From Clavelina lepadiformis (lineage: Eukaryota > Chordata > Ascidiacea > Aplousobranchia > Clavelinidae), in contig NC_135242.1 of the NCBI RefSeq assembly GCF_947623445.1, positions 6,882,001 through 6,946,000 on the forward strand: DNA of 64,000 nucleotides, given 5' to 3'. Position numbers and translations under genes: made by a program. The notes beneath the pieces are model-generated. The model was not told where the DNA came from and searched no databases. It was given only the letters and a program-made list of their open reading frames with translations. Below are positions 1-13,663 of this stretch, piece by piece. Each line of letters opens with the position of its first letter. Within the stretch, counting starts at the first letter, position 1.

Positions 1-1
1 T

Positions 2-3000
2 AAATCATCTGAGGAAATAATGCTGAACTTTAGTGAATCGAGTATATTAATGGTTCCTCATAGCAGGGTTGATACAGTATACTTTTGCAGCTTCCATAAA
101 GTGAATAAAAATGATCTTAGTGTGGAAACAGAACCACTTGATGTGTTACCTTCAAGGCAGAAACACATAATTAAACAGTTGCGTGTTAGAGATCTCTCAC
201 CCGTTGTCTCTTGTGGTGGTAAAATTGGGTTAGCAGTGCCTACTTGTCTGTCTCAAACTTGGTACTATGATAGTGATGTACTGTGATAGCTATGTTAGAT
301 TTTCACAAAGCTGTTGTCTACCAAAGCATTAAAAAGTTACTTATTTTGAGTTATAATTAGTCATCAGATAATTATGTTTTTAGAATTAAAGTCAATTATA
401 AACTAAGTCTGTAAGTCAATTTTATATTAACTTTTCTTCAAGTAATTTTGTTTGTTTTAAGTGTGGATCCTCGTACTGTGAAAGCACACATAAGGCGTCA
501 ACTGACACTGCAAAGCGGCTGGAAAACATCACGACGTCTTGGTTTGAATAGATTTTCATCCTCCAAAAAATCTTTGGCACTACCATTACTTTCAGGCTCA
601 AATAAGTCGTGTATGGGCTTTTTATTTCTTTTGGCTTAGAAAGATAGTACGATGAAATGTACTGTTTTAAATATGTTATTTATATTTTTAAAAAACAATT
701 TAGTTGCAAATATATTTTAGCTTCAAGTCACTCATCGCTTTTGAGCTACAGCACTGAAAGCGTATGCTCTTCTGAGAGCATGAGCTCCACTAGTCACCCA
801 GCGAAACAACCAAAAGCACCTAGTACGTGATGTAATACGTAGTCTGATATAGATAAGATTTTTGTACTGGTAGTTTGTTTATTCTATGTTATTCAGATTA
901 TTATGCTGTCTACAAAGCTGATGGTGGCTCAGGTGATTATGTTATCAGTCGATTACTAGTTTGCTTTTTATTTAATGTTTAGCTTCACTACACATGACAA
1001 AACCAATGGCAGTATCTGAACACCATTCACACTCTAATCTTTCTTCGTCTTTTAATATGCCTATTGCTAATCTTGGTCACATGACAGTGCATGGAAAAAC
1101 ACATCAGCTGCGAAATTCTGTAAGTTATTGAAAAGTATTTATATACTTTTCATACTAGTTTCTTAAGCAAGTGTAGTGTCTACAAATTGTGATCATTATC
1201 TAATTTTTAAGATATTTTATTAAATTTAAAGATGATATGTACTAAAAATTAAAACATCCATACCATCCTTTTGATGCCAGATGTTAAATTTAAGTAGTTT
1301 TTTAACACTAGTTTTTTCATTCCACAACTAATCTACCTACCTATACTACATATCCATACCGTGCTGTAGTAAATATATACCGCATTGTAAGCAATTATAC
1401 TAGACCACTTGATTGTGCTTATTTTGACTGCAAAGCCCACCTAAGCCCTGAACCACTTTATAAGTGTACTACACTGCCCTGTTACTAGATATACTGTGTG
1501 TACTTAACAGGTTCTATTTGAAAAGCCCCCTCCTGCTTTTTGTTTTCTCCTTTTGTTAAGCTCTGAATCCAACCAGATAACAAATATGTTCAAGCAAGGA
1601 TTGGAGAGTTTTCAGAAATGGAGAGATAGCTAGAGTATTGAACAAAGGCTTTATGAAAACTTTGATTTGAATTGTTTCCACCTAGCAAAAAAAGCAAGCG
1701 ATATCCAAATGAACAGAGAACTATTCTTCAGTGTGCTGTGTAACGTTTGCTCTATACAAATGATAGGGTGTCAGATTTTAATTGGTGTAACCTCTCACGC
1801 TCTTTTCCTGTTTTGCCTCTCATTGAAACTTTGTTTGATCTATACGATTTATGTTTTTGGTTGCTTGACAACTCAGCTAATTTTCCTGGTTCTTAGTGCA
1901 CCTTTTATAACAGCTTGTTTATAGCTGAAATGTAAGAGTAATAGACTTGGTAAGCTAAACAGATTTATTTTGATACCTTACATTAGTCCAGTTGATTTGC
2001 ACAGTATCTTTGTTTATTTCGGGAATGGTTAATTTAGGTGAGATATTGAGCTGCTTGATGTTGGCATGGTTTGAGGTTGACAGATGCTCAAGTGTATTAC
2101 TCAGCAGTAGGTTACGTAAAACAGTATTTTTTATGATACATTATTATTCTACACAATATAGTCGGCCAACTCTGATTGTGTTTGGTTAATTTGTGTTAAA
2201 CTTGTTTGGATAACTAATTTTTTACATGAACATATTGACCTCAATACGGTTACAGGATGCCCTTATTACATTTGGAATTACCGGTTGATTTATATTCAAT
2301 GCAGGTACTATAAAAAATTAATTACCTGAAATGTAGACAAATTGTGCATTTGGCAAGTTGCTTACTTTTTACTTTACTTTTATCTGTAAATTATATCTGA
2401 ACTCCTTTCTAAAGTTGAGTTTTCATGGGTTGTGGTGGAAAACCAGTAGAATTTCAGCTCCAAGTTTGATGAGTAGTGAATTTGTGTAGAGTAGAGTAGA
2501 GAATGTTTTAAATGCGCGTGTGTTTTTCAGAGATCTTTCCATGGAGATGGAGGCAATGGAATCACCACATCCATTGTGCGTGCCACTCAAGGCATAGGCA
2601 AAGACCAGTCTGGAAATAACGCAACCAGTAATCCTGTCCGGCAGTCTAAACAAGAAAGAAAGTTACTGGATAGACAAAGAATAAAAACTCTCAGTAAGTT
2701 TTACTGGTTGAACACAGAATTGTACAGAAACTAACGTCCTAAATTTTTGAATGGTGGCTTACCATTATCTTGTTAAAAGACATTGCGACTTACAAACATA
2801 GTCAGTCAAGTCACCTTATTTAGCATCTGGTGAATGATTTCTAAATAAATGGTTTGGTTGTTGTTGTTAATTTCCTAAATTTTGATACCAATGCTATAAT
2901 ATTTTTTGCTTACCAAATCGTTGTTATTTTAGAACCACTCAGTGTTACCAAAGCCCAAGGAAATCACACAAGACTCAGGGACCTCGGACAAGCCGATTTG

Positions 3001-6000
3001 TAAGTTAAATATGCTAATACAATTAATAAGTATTAGGGGTTTGTATTGTTAGTTTTTGAGACTTGTTTGGCAAAATTAAGGAAACTTGGTTGTTTTTGAA
3101 CGAAAGTAATTTGATAAATTTTGCAGGACTTTGCGTTTGTATAATTGAACAAGATCGTAAAGTCAAACATGAACAAAGTGCTTATGAATTTAGACTAGCG
3201 AATTCATGGCGCATATTATATTATAAATATGTGCAAAGTTGTAAACTGTTAACTACTGTTACTACGGTTTCTAAACACAGTGATAGTTAATATTAAGCAG
3301 TTGACATTAACTTGATGTCTCTATCCAATGATAAGGACGTAGATTTTTGATAATGCAATGTCAATGTTAAAATTAGTATCTTGTTGTGAATGATCGCTTG
3401 CCGTTTACCTTTTGTCCATTTTGCATGGTTGAAAGCCTACCCAGCAACAGTATGTTATTTTGTCGTATGTGGGCGCCGTCAAGCATCCTTTGTGTTTGTC
3501 ATTCAACATTCTTTCAGTTGGCAGGTTTTACAAAATATGCTGAGTTTAAATTGCCTCTTTTGGGCGATCTACTATCACCAAAGTTCGTTAATGTTAAATG
3601 CAAATTACGTTGCACCTGTCAACAGGGGTTTGCACCGAATACTTCTTGAGAAAATCTTCTGATCTTTTGTTCTTCGGCATTAAGTGTTCTGTTTACTTGA
3701 TTTAGCGCAGTTGTTAATTCAATGGTGGTACTTTTACTGGTGATTTTATCCGACAGTATTTGTTAATCAACGAAACCAAATTGTATTAATCTTTCATTCG
3801 TTTCCCGCATTAAATCGCTCTTAATTGGCCCTAAACTTTTTACTTTACAATTTCTTTATCAATTTTCGCGTCTAATGATATTTATACTCCAACGATTCAA
3901 GAAACAAATCTTGTCTTTCTCATATTTCTGGTCGTAATCGAACCTACCTCTCCACACTGTTATAATACCATGCAATGTTTTCCAACACTGACAGACCATG
4001 GAGCCAGCCCACCTCATGTTTGGGATACCCACACCACGAATAACTTGCTATTGTCTTAATCTTGTACATACCTGAAATGGATAAGCTAGCATCTGTCTTG
4101 AAGGACGACGATGGGGTAATGGGAATCAATAACTTCATTTGTGAGCGCGTTAGTATCGTCGGTTTAACTTTTGTTTGGCTCTTTGGAAGGTATTTGCACG
4201 GGTGGAGTTCTTAAGGCATCTATAAAGCTATTTGTAAATACTTATAACTTTCATATCTTCTTATTGTGGCCTCTCAAAGTTGAAGATGGAGCTTTTAGGG
4301 TGTTAGAACGCAAGTCTGATTATATGTATTTGCAGGACACCTATATACTACTATTCTGGAATTACTTCGATTGCAACAAATTTCTAGTGGAGCGTGTTTT
4401 GTAGCGGTATTATCTCAGCGAAGATGTTTAGGAATCTTCAATTAATGATCACACTTCATTTTTGATAGATTATGTGTTTGTGGTGTTGGGAGTAAAGATA
4501 GTTGTTAGTGAGTTACTAAACCGCGTGGTGATACCGTTCATGCCGACATTGCACTCGTGATGAATGTTTGCTTTTCAAATTTTACCGTTTTGTAACACAT
4601 CGTGCGGTTCCGCTGCAAATTAGTCTTTTGAACCCGTTTTGTTCTCATTCGAAAGAAGGAGTTGGGTGCGCTCACTCATACGGTAAGAAGAGGTATTATC
4701 GCTGGGTTAAGTAGCCCTTCACAGCCAATCAATCGATCGCAGTGTGCAGTTCAAATGTGTGTATTGGCAGAGAAAGTGCGCGGTTTTTAAGGATATTAAA
4801 CCATGATTTTCTACCAACCTGTTCAGTGCTATAGTATTGGGTTAACAATGTCTTACATGTAGCTTTTTCTGTAAGACCATAAAGGCAAAGCTGAAGAAAC
4901 ATGGTTGAACAGAACGGCAAGGTGAGGCGAAGTTTATGGTAACTAGGATTGATGGTTTATGGAAGAAACTTGGGTCATTTTCGCTGAATAGTATTTCCAG
5001 CAAAACCATGAAATCTGATCCTATTCTGGCTTCTGTTCTGTTTATATTATCAGCATTATATACATTATATTAGTTCTTTGGTCGTCGATGTGGACATATA
5101 CGGGTCACTGAAGGACAATCTTGGTTATGCATACAGTACTTTCATTGTGAAACAGTTTGCAGTCACGGAAAGTGTTCAAGTTAGTTGTGCTTTTGAGTGT
5201 AAGCTTTTTGTAATCCGACATGACAACCTCGGCATGTGAAGTACGGAGCAAGTATCGTTCAGGACTGCTCTGATCTCTGTCGGTAATAAACTTTGGCGGA
5301 ATGTCCAACGATATTGAGATTTAAAAACTTGTTATTTTAAGCGCTGTTTCCATCTCTTTTACAAAAGCCTGGTCGTTCAGAATAAGCATATTTCTTATCC
5401 CTTTTGACAGAAGTTGTCTTGTAATGCCTTCAAGTATTTCTGTTGGAGTAGTGCTTGCGAAAATCACACTGTACAATTTTGTATGAATCGTATGCTGTGA
5501 GCTGGTTTGGGAAAAATTTCTTACCCAGATCATACAAATGCAACTTTTCCTTGGGTGTTCAAGTTATTCTTTTTACGGGTTAGAGCCCATAGGTTTATTA
5601 CTAAGAAGGGAATGAAATAGATACATAAATTAAAATATTCTGCAGTGTGGAGTTTATGATTGAACTCTATCAGTGCTTTACGCCAGGGTTTAAAATGTTT
5701 TCAAGTGATGATTATGATTATGTCTTTAGCTTATAGAATTGCTGTAAACGTTCATAGTTTTCAGGCCATATCATAGTAAACAGCCCCATTTATCAGCTGC
5801 GTTAAGAAAACAAGCGATCATGGTAATATCCCCTTAAGAAGGCAGATTATATTTGATCAGTCATTTCTGCTCCTTCAATCTGATTGACAGCTGGATGTTA
5901 ATTCAATTTTCAAATAATAAAGGCCTTAGTGTTAGACGAACAGAAAATTATAAAAGTGTTGTGATGATTGGACTTGATAGAAGGTTACGTTAATGATTGA

Positions 6001-9000
6001 TTTGGTTGCGGTCAGTTCCGTTGCTGTTACGTTCATTTTGTAATATATGTAGTTCTTACCATTTTCAGTGCTGTAAGGACATATGTTTTGAACTATAGCT
6101 ACATACCTGCATAGCCTACTTACGATAGTACCTACGTACGTTAAATTTTGGCGATTTTTCTTAGGCAGATAGTAGCAAGTTCTTATACTTTACTTTAAAT
6201 AGCTGTGATCAACGCAACTCGTGTTCTTGTATCAGTTGTGTAGAGGAACAAGATATCACGACTTCACTCACCCTTTTGAACAAAATATTATGCAGTTTTT
6301 TAAACTTTTCTATTTCAGAAAAAAAAATCCTAAATTGAAATTATTGATGCACTGAATTGTCTATTTAGGCAAAATTGTTAAAGCTCAATTCATGCAGATT
6401 GGCGTGGATTGCTATGCTAAATCAAATGCAGCATGCAAGAAATAAGTAAGCTGGACGACAGCGGTCATGGTTTTTGCGAAGCCTCTTATTTTCAAAGCGC
6501 GGCAAATTTGCGCCTTGACCACGGTCACAATGAACGTTTTCAACGTTTTTATGCGCGGAAGCCCGCAGTGTCAGCTTCGAATAATGCCGCACAAACTGAC
6601 TGTGTAAAAAACATCGCCGCTGCAAGGCAAAACATCGGTAACCGCTGTTTGGATTCCAACGAGAAATTTTATAGAATTCGACGGGAACAGGCTGATCGTA
6701 ATGCGGCGAACATTGTCGAAAGTAGCGATAAATCTTCGCTCTATGAAAGTCCATTATGTATTGGTACTTCGATAACGAAGCCTAAACCTCCGCCGGCGGT
6801 TAGTTTAAAAATGAACCGGGACCTTGCAGCAAGAGGGAAGATATCACAAGTTGCTCTTTTAAAGAGACCCACAGCAGATCGACGATACGGCAAACAAAAC
6901 AAATGGTCTGAATTACGCAAGTCAATCACCCAAAAATCAACTCGCGAAATGGCTTTTGATTCTGCCACGATTACCACAAACATTAACAGCAACCACGATG
7001 TACTCTCATCGCTGAGAAAGCTCAGCTTGATTGAACCGTTTTTGAACAGCAAAAAGGTTCCTGTGTGGCCTGTTGGCCCCGATAACTCATTCACCTTAAG
7101 CAAACCCGTCGAATTCAGTCCACAGACCAGACGCTTTAGTGACAAGAACAACACCAGCTATGATGTGGAACATGGTAAAATGAATTCAAACCCTTCTAAC
7201 AGTGATAATGGTATTTTCCTGGACGCTTTGACAGACAGTAAAGACCAGCCAACAAGTACTTCCAGGCTTTTCACAAACGCAGTTGCTGACGTGGAACGAA
7301 CGAGCCTCTTAATTAACACAAGGGGCACTGGACTGCATCTCTCTCCCGTAAATGACCAAGACGTGTTGGTACCGGACGTTTTTTGTCAACTCGAGAGAGT
7401 TTCTAGTGGACTGGACAATGCGGAGGCCTACAATAATGAAGCTTTTGTGTACAAGGATCCTTACGAAAACATGCCAAATGCTGTAAAGGAAAGTCGGCGT
7501 AAATCCTTCAAATCTCCGGCGCCGTTGATCGCATCGTTAGAAATTGAAGCTGATAAATCTAAAAGTAAACGTCGTTCACCACTCACTCAGCGTCAGTTGT
7601 CATATATAGGTGCCGTGCCCCCGACGGCAATGGTAGTTGACATTAGCACGGGCGGTGTGGTGAAGCAGGAACCGCTCACCAGCACAGAAGATGAAGCTGA
7701 AGTGAGTGAACAAACTCACCAAGTGCGGTTGGTACAGGGCACAAAAGCCGGTGTGCCGAGTTCTTTTTACTACAATCGAAAGATTAAAAGAAGAAAGAAA
7801 GAAGATGAGATTGAATTAGCGGCATTGAAGAAACTGAAAGCTAAGGCGCGCGAAGAAATTAAAAACATCCTTGAAAAAACAGCTTGCAACGCGGAGGAAA
7901 CTGAAATTAAGAAAGCCAGAAGTGAATTAAGCATCATTGGCAACGACAACACCGCACTGAACGTGAAAGTAGTCGAGGTTAACCCTTTTCCAGAGCAGTC
8001 GTTCTGTCCTTCACCACCAGCAGTGCAAGCCAAAGAGCTAGTGGCCGAAAAGAGTATTGTTGATAAACACATCTATTTGCCAGCGGTCACATCTCGTCCC
8101 AGCAGTCCCTCAGTCGCTTCATCGTCGGAATGTTCTAACTGCAAAATTCAACCTCCCACTCCGAATTCCTCTCCGCAACTGGACTCGGATCGTTTTCAAA
8201 TTTTTCCCACCACCAACCCGAACACTTTTCACGCATATGCAAGTTTCTCCTCCCAGCCCACGGTCATCAACATGGATAACTTTTTAAAGGCTCAGTCAAA
8301 TGTAATAGCCGGCGAAAATGGTTTGAACAAGAAGCCTATTTCCATGACTTATAAAAAGGTAACTGCACCGGGCACGGCACGAATTCTAGTAACCAGCGGA
8401 AAAGCGAGGCTCGGTACTGTAGCATTGAAATCGGAAGGCTTGCTCGATTTAAGTCCGTTAAATATAAAAACTTTGAGTAAATCGGACAGCGCAAGCTCGG
8501 AGAACGACGAAAACACGCAGGGAAATAATTATCACAAACCAAAGCGTGAAAGCGTCGGTACAGATACTGAAGCTAAATGTGCTGGCGATTCTACGGACGA
8601 CGAGCATTTGACATCTTCAAAAAAGAAAACCGAAAAGCCTAAATACACACCGCTTCAGTCGCTCGTTATTAAATCCTGCCGCTCTGTAAACCCAATCGTT
8701 GTTATGCCGCCAATTGCTGACGAAGCCCCGACGTCAATCCCGCAAGAATATAATGTATCCGGACATTTGAGTCCATTGAAAGGAATTAGGATCCTGCGAC
8801 GGAAAGTTACGGTTCGACATTTCAAGGACGGGAGCTATTTTCCTGAACAAAAAGAAGGATATACCTATTCTACCATATATCCTTCTGAAAAGCCATCAGA
8901 TCATGACTCAATGAACGATAAACAACTAGTTGACAGCGTCGAGCAAAATTTTACGAACGGCAATGTGAACATTAGCGCTGGTACTGAAAACTCGTCTCGG

Positions 9001-12000
9001 GTATTTATTCCGTCCAAACTCGCATCCAAAGACGGAATTAATAATTTGAATCACCAACGTCTTACCAAGTACATAAATGTCAAGAATCCGTCTAAAACTG
9101 CTCTTTCAAAGCATAATCGGATGAACGCAGAATGTGCTGAAAATTCAAACGATACGACCAGACGATTGTCCATTAAAGGGACAATTAATATCGACAGCCT
9201 GTGTCTACGAGGGGGCAACGTCCAGCCGTACCTGCTGCTTAAGGATGGCGGGTCTCAATCTTTGAACTTCCTAAACACTGCATCTGACAACGAAATCCTT
9301 GCTCCTGTACGATCTCAAGCAAGCAGTGGGGAACCTCGGAAGAGAAGGAGGAGAGTCCAGCTTGGCTCGTGCGTGGGATCTGATGACCAAATTTGTGTGA
9401 AGATTTCGGCAGGTGGAGGATTCAAATCGAATTTAGCTCGGTACAGTTTGCTTCACAGACAGAGGAAGAGGAAGTCACAGGATGATCGTACGAAAACGAG
9501 AATGGAACAGTCTCTTCAACTTCCACTGTGCATTGACGACCAAAATAAAGTCAATCTTGGGCAGAGAGAGGAAAGACTGGAAGCCACCACAGGTTTTGCT
9601 GCTGAAACCAAGGACTTGAACGATGAAATTGAAAATCCTGAACACCACATTGGGTCCTCGAATACCATGCCTGGGGATAGAACTTCAAACAAAACTCTTA
9701 GCAAAGTCACTTTAAGTCCTTTCCTCGGATCCCAAGTTGACATAAGTGAGGAGTTGTATTCCCATGAACAGCAACGCAAGAGCTCCTTAGATAGCACTGC
9801 GGTAGCTGCAAAGGAACAAGGGATTGTGCCTCAGGATATTCTTCTTTGCGATTACGGTCGCCAGAGCGTTGATATTGAGCGCATGAGCCGTCTTTCGTTA
9901 TACCATCAATCACTTCCCAATCTCCCCGATTTAAATGCTACTTATACTAACCCCAAGTGAGTTAGCTCGGGACGTTACTGACTTTAGGGATTTGTGTCTC
10001 CGATTGCATCATAAGCTTACGGTCTTCTGTATGTGATTGCTTTATAACACTAAATCACCACTAACAAGTGATTGTATTTACAAACAAACTTTCACACGAA
10101 ATGGATGTTTTTGTTTCTTTAGCTCGGCGGCCATTCTGCCAGACTCGGGAACTGCTTCTTACCGTTTAACAAATGACGTTTCTTTTGACGAAGGTAGTCG
10201 ATACAAAGGCGTTGGAAACGCGTTTACCGCCTTTGGCCCGCCCAGTGAAGAACAGAAAAACCCGACTGGTAAGCATTTACTGTACGATGTAAACATCTTT
10301 ACTCTGAGCCACTTATATCTTCCATTTATTCAAATTACTGAGTTTTAGACTTCAGTTATATTCTATTTTACATATTAAGAACCTTCTAACAGTTTTATAT
10401 TACTGGTGTGAGATATATGACCAGCGTATCATGTATCTAAAATATTTCTCATGTATTTAAATGCTTATACGTAGGTAATCGGCGAAGAAACACCCAAGGC
10501 AATTCTGACGGTCAAAGGTTAGTGAGGTTTAAAATACCAGCTTCAGCGCTTTACATATAAGACATGGTTAATCTATTGTTTACGCTAAATAGTTTTACTT
10601 GTGCTAAATATTTTCGGTTATTTTATGTCAGCGGGCCAACGTCCCAAAATTCCCGTTTTGAAAAGCTGTCAGACTCCGGCAACCGTGGACGGCTTACCCC
10701 AGCTGGTCACGTGACTACTGGTGGGTACAAGGAGACCGTACCGATGTCATTAATCAGAATTGAAGAAAGACGTAAGTTAGATTGTTTAAATTTATAAAAA
10801 CGTGTTGAAACCTTAACGTCTCAAACATTATCAAATTTTGTAAATTTTTTTTATTAAGTTATTGTTTTATTTTGTGTCTTGCGCACATTTGCTTTCTATT
10901 TCAGCTTAGGAAAAACGTGGCAATAGCTTTTGAATTTATATTCTTCATTCTCCAATAAAACATACATGCTTGTCATCAGAAGTCATTTACACATTCAATT
11001 CATAAGAGTTCGTGTCGTTACAACTTTAGTGAACTTCGACCCACCCCAGGGGCGCCACCAATCGCCAGGTTACTTGTCACCACCTGTTCCCGGTTCAAGA
11101 GGTAACTCAGCAAACGGGGGAAGTAATCTCACGTCATCTTCCTTATCCGCCAACACTGCTAGCATGAGCACCTTTCGACAGAACAGGGACAGAGAGAATT
11201 GGAGCTACAAAGTTGGAAGTAAGCTTGTCTTATATATACTCCGTGAGGGCATGTTGTATACTACAGTACTTTTTTATTCGACACAAAACTGTTAAGGTCT
11301 ATTCTATACTCTGTAATTGTTTACACAAAACGTCTCGAAAACGGTAAAATATTACTGATGCAGCACATGTAACTCATGGTTTTGATTGGTACTAGATCAT
11401 TTGGCTTAGAGTTGATTTTACTTGCCGTTTATTCCTAAGATCTCTCCGTGAACGGTGGCGGTTACTACGGCTCCAGTCCAGTTCTTCCCGGTGCTAGAGC
11501 AGATACTTCCGGCATTGGATCTCTCAGCTTAAACTCTACTTCTAACATCTCCCAAAAATTTAGCCAAGGCCGCGAAAAGAACGGGAACTCCAATAAGTAA
11601 GTATGATATATGTCAAGTTGAAAAAGCCTATTAGAATTGCGCTTGAGAAGCAAAGCCTACCGAATTATGTACAGAATGTACAGTTGTACACGTTTCTTGT
11701 ATGTTAAACATAAAAACGCAAACGTTTTGCGCCTATTATCTCTTTTTTAAAGACATTATTAATCATTAAGATGTATTTTTGTATATCGTCATGAAATTGT
11801 CTTACGTACGTTCTACAGATCGCGACTGTCCAGTAGATACGGTTCCCGTTACGAAACGACATCGGCAAAAGACGGAGGATTTGCCGACCCTTGCATCAAT
11901 CCACCCTCGTCGTTCCAACAGAGACTCACCGAGCTCAGTATGTTGGAATCGGACACCATAAAATACGAACGAAATCGTAAACTGAAACGGAAGAGCAAAC

Positions 12001-12017
12001 AGGACAAGGACTCATGA
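2..12017 (+). CDS. Large disordered Ser/Lys-rich protein gene, 3' part (5' end outside window)
   Basis: The model is about 13 exons read by splice phase: 2-~261 (open from the window edge, donor uncertain), 462-610, 721-822, 983-1119, 2531-2693, 2933-2999, 6432-9956, 10123-10268, 10475-10517, 10632-10771, 11030-11218, 11440-11596 and 11819-12017 (TGA). Phases match at every junction and give about 1,758 residues. Most of the protein is low-complexity and rich in Ser, Asn, Lys and Arg. It has no signal peptide, membrane segment or catalytic motif that I can see. The exon-7 part holds a basic, Lys/Arg/Glu-rich helical stretch (coded near 7780-7930) and several Lys/Arg clusters that could be nuclear localisation signals. 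The last exon ends in a compact segment, LTELSMLESDTIKYERNRKL, then a basic tail, which looks like the most conserved-type part. I do not recognise the family. The join from exon 6 (ends ..GATTT) to exon 7 (one C, then ATG) fits in phase, but an alternative promoter starting at ATG 6433 is also possible. Confidence 0.8.
3000..6431 (+). other. Long intron of the + strand gene
   Basis: This 3.4-kb intron sits between in-phase exons. I found no transposon ends in it. It contains an antisense open stretch interrupted by one stop (5105-5533; see findings) and some short ORFs without coding features. Several pyrimidine-rich acceptor candidates occur near 6320-6370. An additional small exon or an alternative first exon is therefore possible. 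Confidence 0.5.
6432..9956 (+). other. 3.5-kb internal coding exon of the + strand gene
   Basis: This single open exon of 1,174 codons is far longer than its neighbours (43-199 nt). The in-frame TGA at 9958 lies beyond a good donor (CAA|GTGAGT), so it is intronic, and the frame continues into the exon at 10123. Upstream, an in-frame TAA at 6418 means the exon cannot extend further 5'. The acceptor CAG at 6429-6431 has a possible branch sequence (TGCTAA) but a poor pyrimidine tract. The encoded sequence is intrinsically disordered. Confidence 0.8.
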
Positions 12018-12881
12018 TGTACATTGTCTGGTCATGTGATCTAAACTACGCTTGAGTGCTTCTGTTTTTTCGTTCAGTCAACCATATGCTTTCAGTGTGT
12101 GGTTTTCAGAAAATGCAGTATGTGCTAAAAGATTAACTGCGAAAGTGAACTATGGTATTCGCAGATGTTTAGAATCGATCTTTGTCCGTTGTTATTCAAC
12201 GTGCTCATTACCTCATTAAAAGTTTTGTAAAAATGTTTTTACACCAGGTTGCATCGTAGAATTTATGCATATGTTCATGACGCTGCATCCGAACTTTCAA
12301 AATTTCCACATTTGCAACTCCATCACATTAGGTTTTAGTTTAGCATTAGTCCTATGATTTTCTAAGATATTTTTATGCTACAAATGACCACTAAATTAGT
12401 TTCCATGGCATTTGCCAAGCGCTTACAGAGAAACGCCTTGCTCAAGGCCTATTTTAAAGTAAACGTACTTATTTGTTATCTGTATCTCTTTGGAGTGTTG
12501 ATGTCATAGAAGAAACGTTCCATATGCTAAAACCGCCAAATTTTCATGACGATCTATGGAGGACATTTTTTTTCTGCGAATGTTACTTCGTTGCCCTGTT
12601 ACATTACATTTTGTGTCTTTTGCACATTTAGATACTTCAAAAAGTTTAACTCTTTTTAAATTTTGCCAAAACTTTGAAAAGATTCGTGCACGTGCATTTT
12701 GTAAGCTGCTTTCCCGTTTGTTAAAACTTAGGGCGCGTTACAACTTAGGGCAGATTTTACGCTGTTGAAGATTAATTTTGAAATGTTCTTCGTGTCTTGT
12801 TTATGTTTAACTTCACAACATTTTGAAGAGTTTTTTTACGAAGTTCAATTGCTATTATATACACATAGTTTTTCTATGTTT

Positions 12882-12887
12882 AATAAA
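12882..12887 (+). terminator. Candidate poly(A) signal of the + strand gene
   Basis: AATAAA lies about 865 nt after the TGA at 12015-12017. A weaker ATTAAA lies nearer, at 12215-12220. Which one is used cannot be decided from sequence. The 1-kb stretch from 12018 to 13033 otherwise shows only 3'-UTR-like AT-rich sequence. Confidence 0.4.
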
Positions 12888-13033
12888 CGTTGTCTGGACA
12901 GTGTGTCATTATACTGTGAGCTTCGATACACTTTAGTCGTGGTTACATCATTTTTAGAAAAGATCGAGAGCTGTTGATGAAACTGGCACCAACCGGTTCG
13001 TGCAAGCCTGTTTGCGTGAAGTGGAGCCACCAG

Positions 13034-13319
13034 GGGATCACGTCAATTGACCGTGAACAAATTCACCGGCGACAATTGGTCGTGGTCAACTGACCGGCAA
13101 CAAATTGGCCGGCGACACAAATCAACCGCTACGCATTTTATTTTTATTTTTTACGCAAATTAGCATTGTTGTTTATTCAAATTATATGATTTAAGTGATA
13201 ATATGATTTAAGGTCAGTTGGTTCTAGGTAAATTTACGTCACGGTCAGTTGTCCCCCGGTCAGTTGTCCCCGGTCAGTTTGTTCGCGGTCAATTTCCCAC
13301 GGTTAATTGTCGTGGAACC
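13034..13319. mobile_element. Short non-autonomous DNA transposon with repeated terminal motifs
   Basis: The ends are imperfect inverted repeats: left GGGATCACGTCAATTGACCG, and right end in reverse complement GGTTCCACGACAATTAACCG. The 9-bp sequence AGCCACCAG occurs directly on both sides (13025-13033 and 13320-13328) and looks like a target-site duplication. Both arms consist of several degenerate copies of a GGTCAGTTGTCC-like word in opposite orientation, around an AT-rich core (13131-13220). It has no coding capacity. The duplication length (8-9 bp, with some ambiguity because CAG could belong to the element) suggests the hAT superfamily, but this is inference. Confidence 0.75.
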
Positions 13320-13663
13320 AGCCACCAGTAAAGGAGCCGTATATCCTAAAACTTTATGTTTTTCGTGAAAATGTTGGACGTTCTATGTAAGGGTTAAAAA
13401 AGTGTTTTATACAAATCAGAGGCCAGCATGGCCGGTTTTGTTTTTCAGTGTGGGGAATGGGGATACCTACCAAATGCGGGGATTACTTTACCAAATGGCG
13501 CGTAAAAAACGGCCAGGTCGCGTGTTTAGGTTAGCCTGAATTGTAGTTGAATTCATAAAGTTTGACTTTTTTGACCCAAAATTACATTCTTGACTTTGAC
13601 ATTCTACTGCAAACGTTAGTGATATGTGATTTCAGTAGGATTTCATGAAATAATAGCCTAAGG

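Noticed and set aside
3386..3662. Two overlapping + strand ORFs in the 3.4-kb intron
   Set aside because: Overlapping frames with no preserved splice phases to neighbours; probably random.
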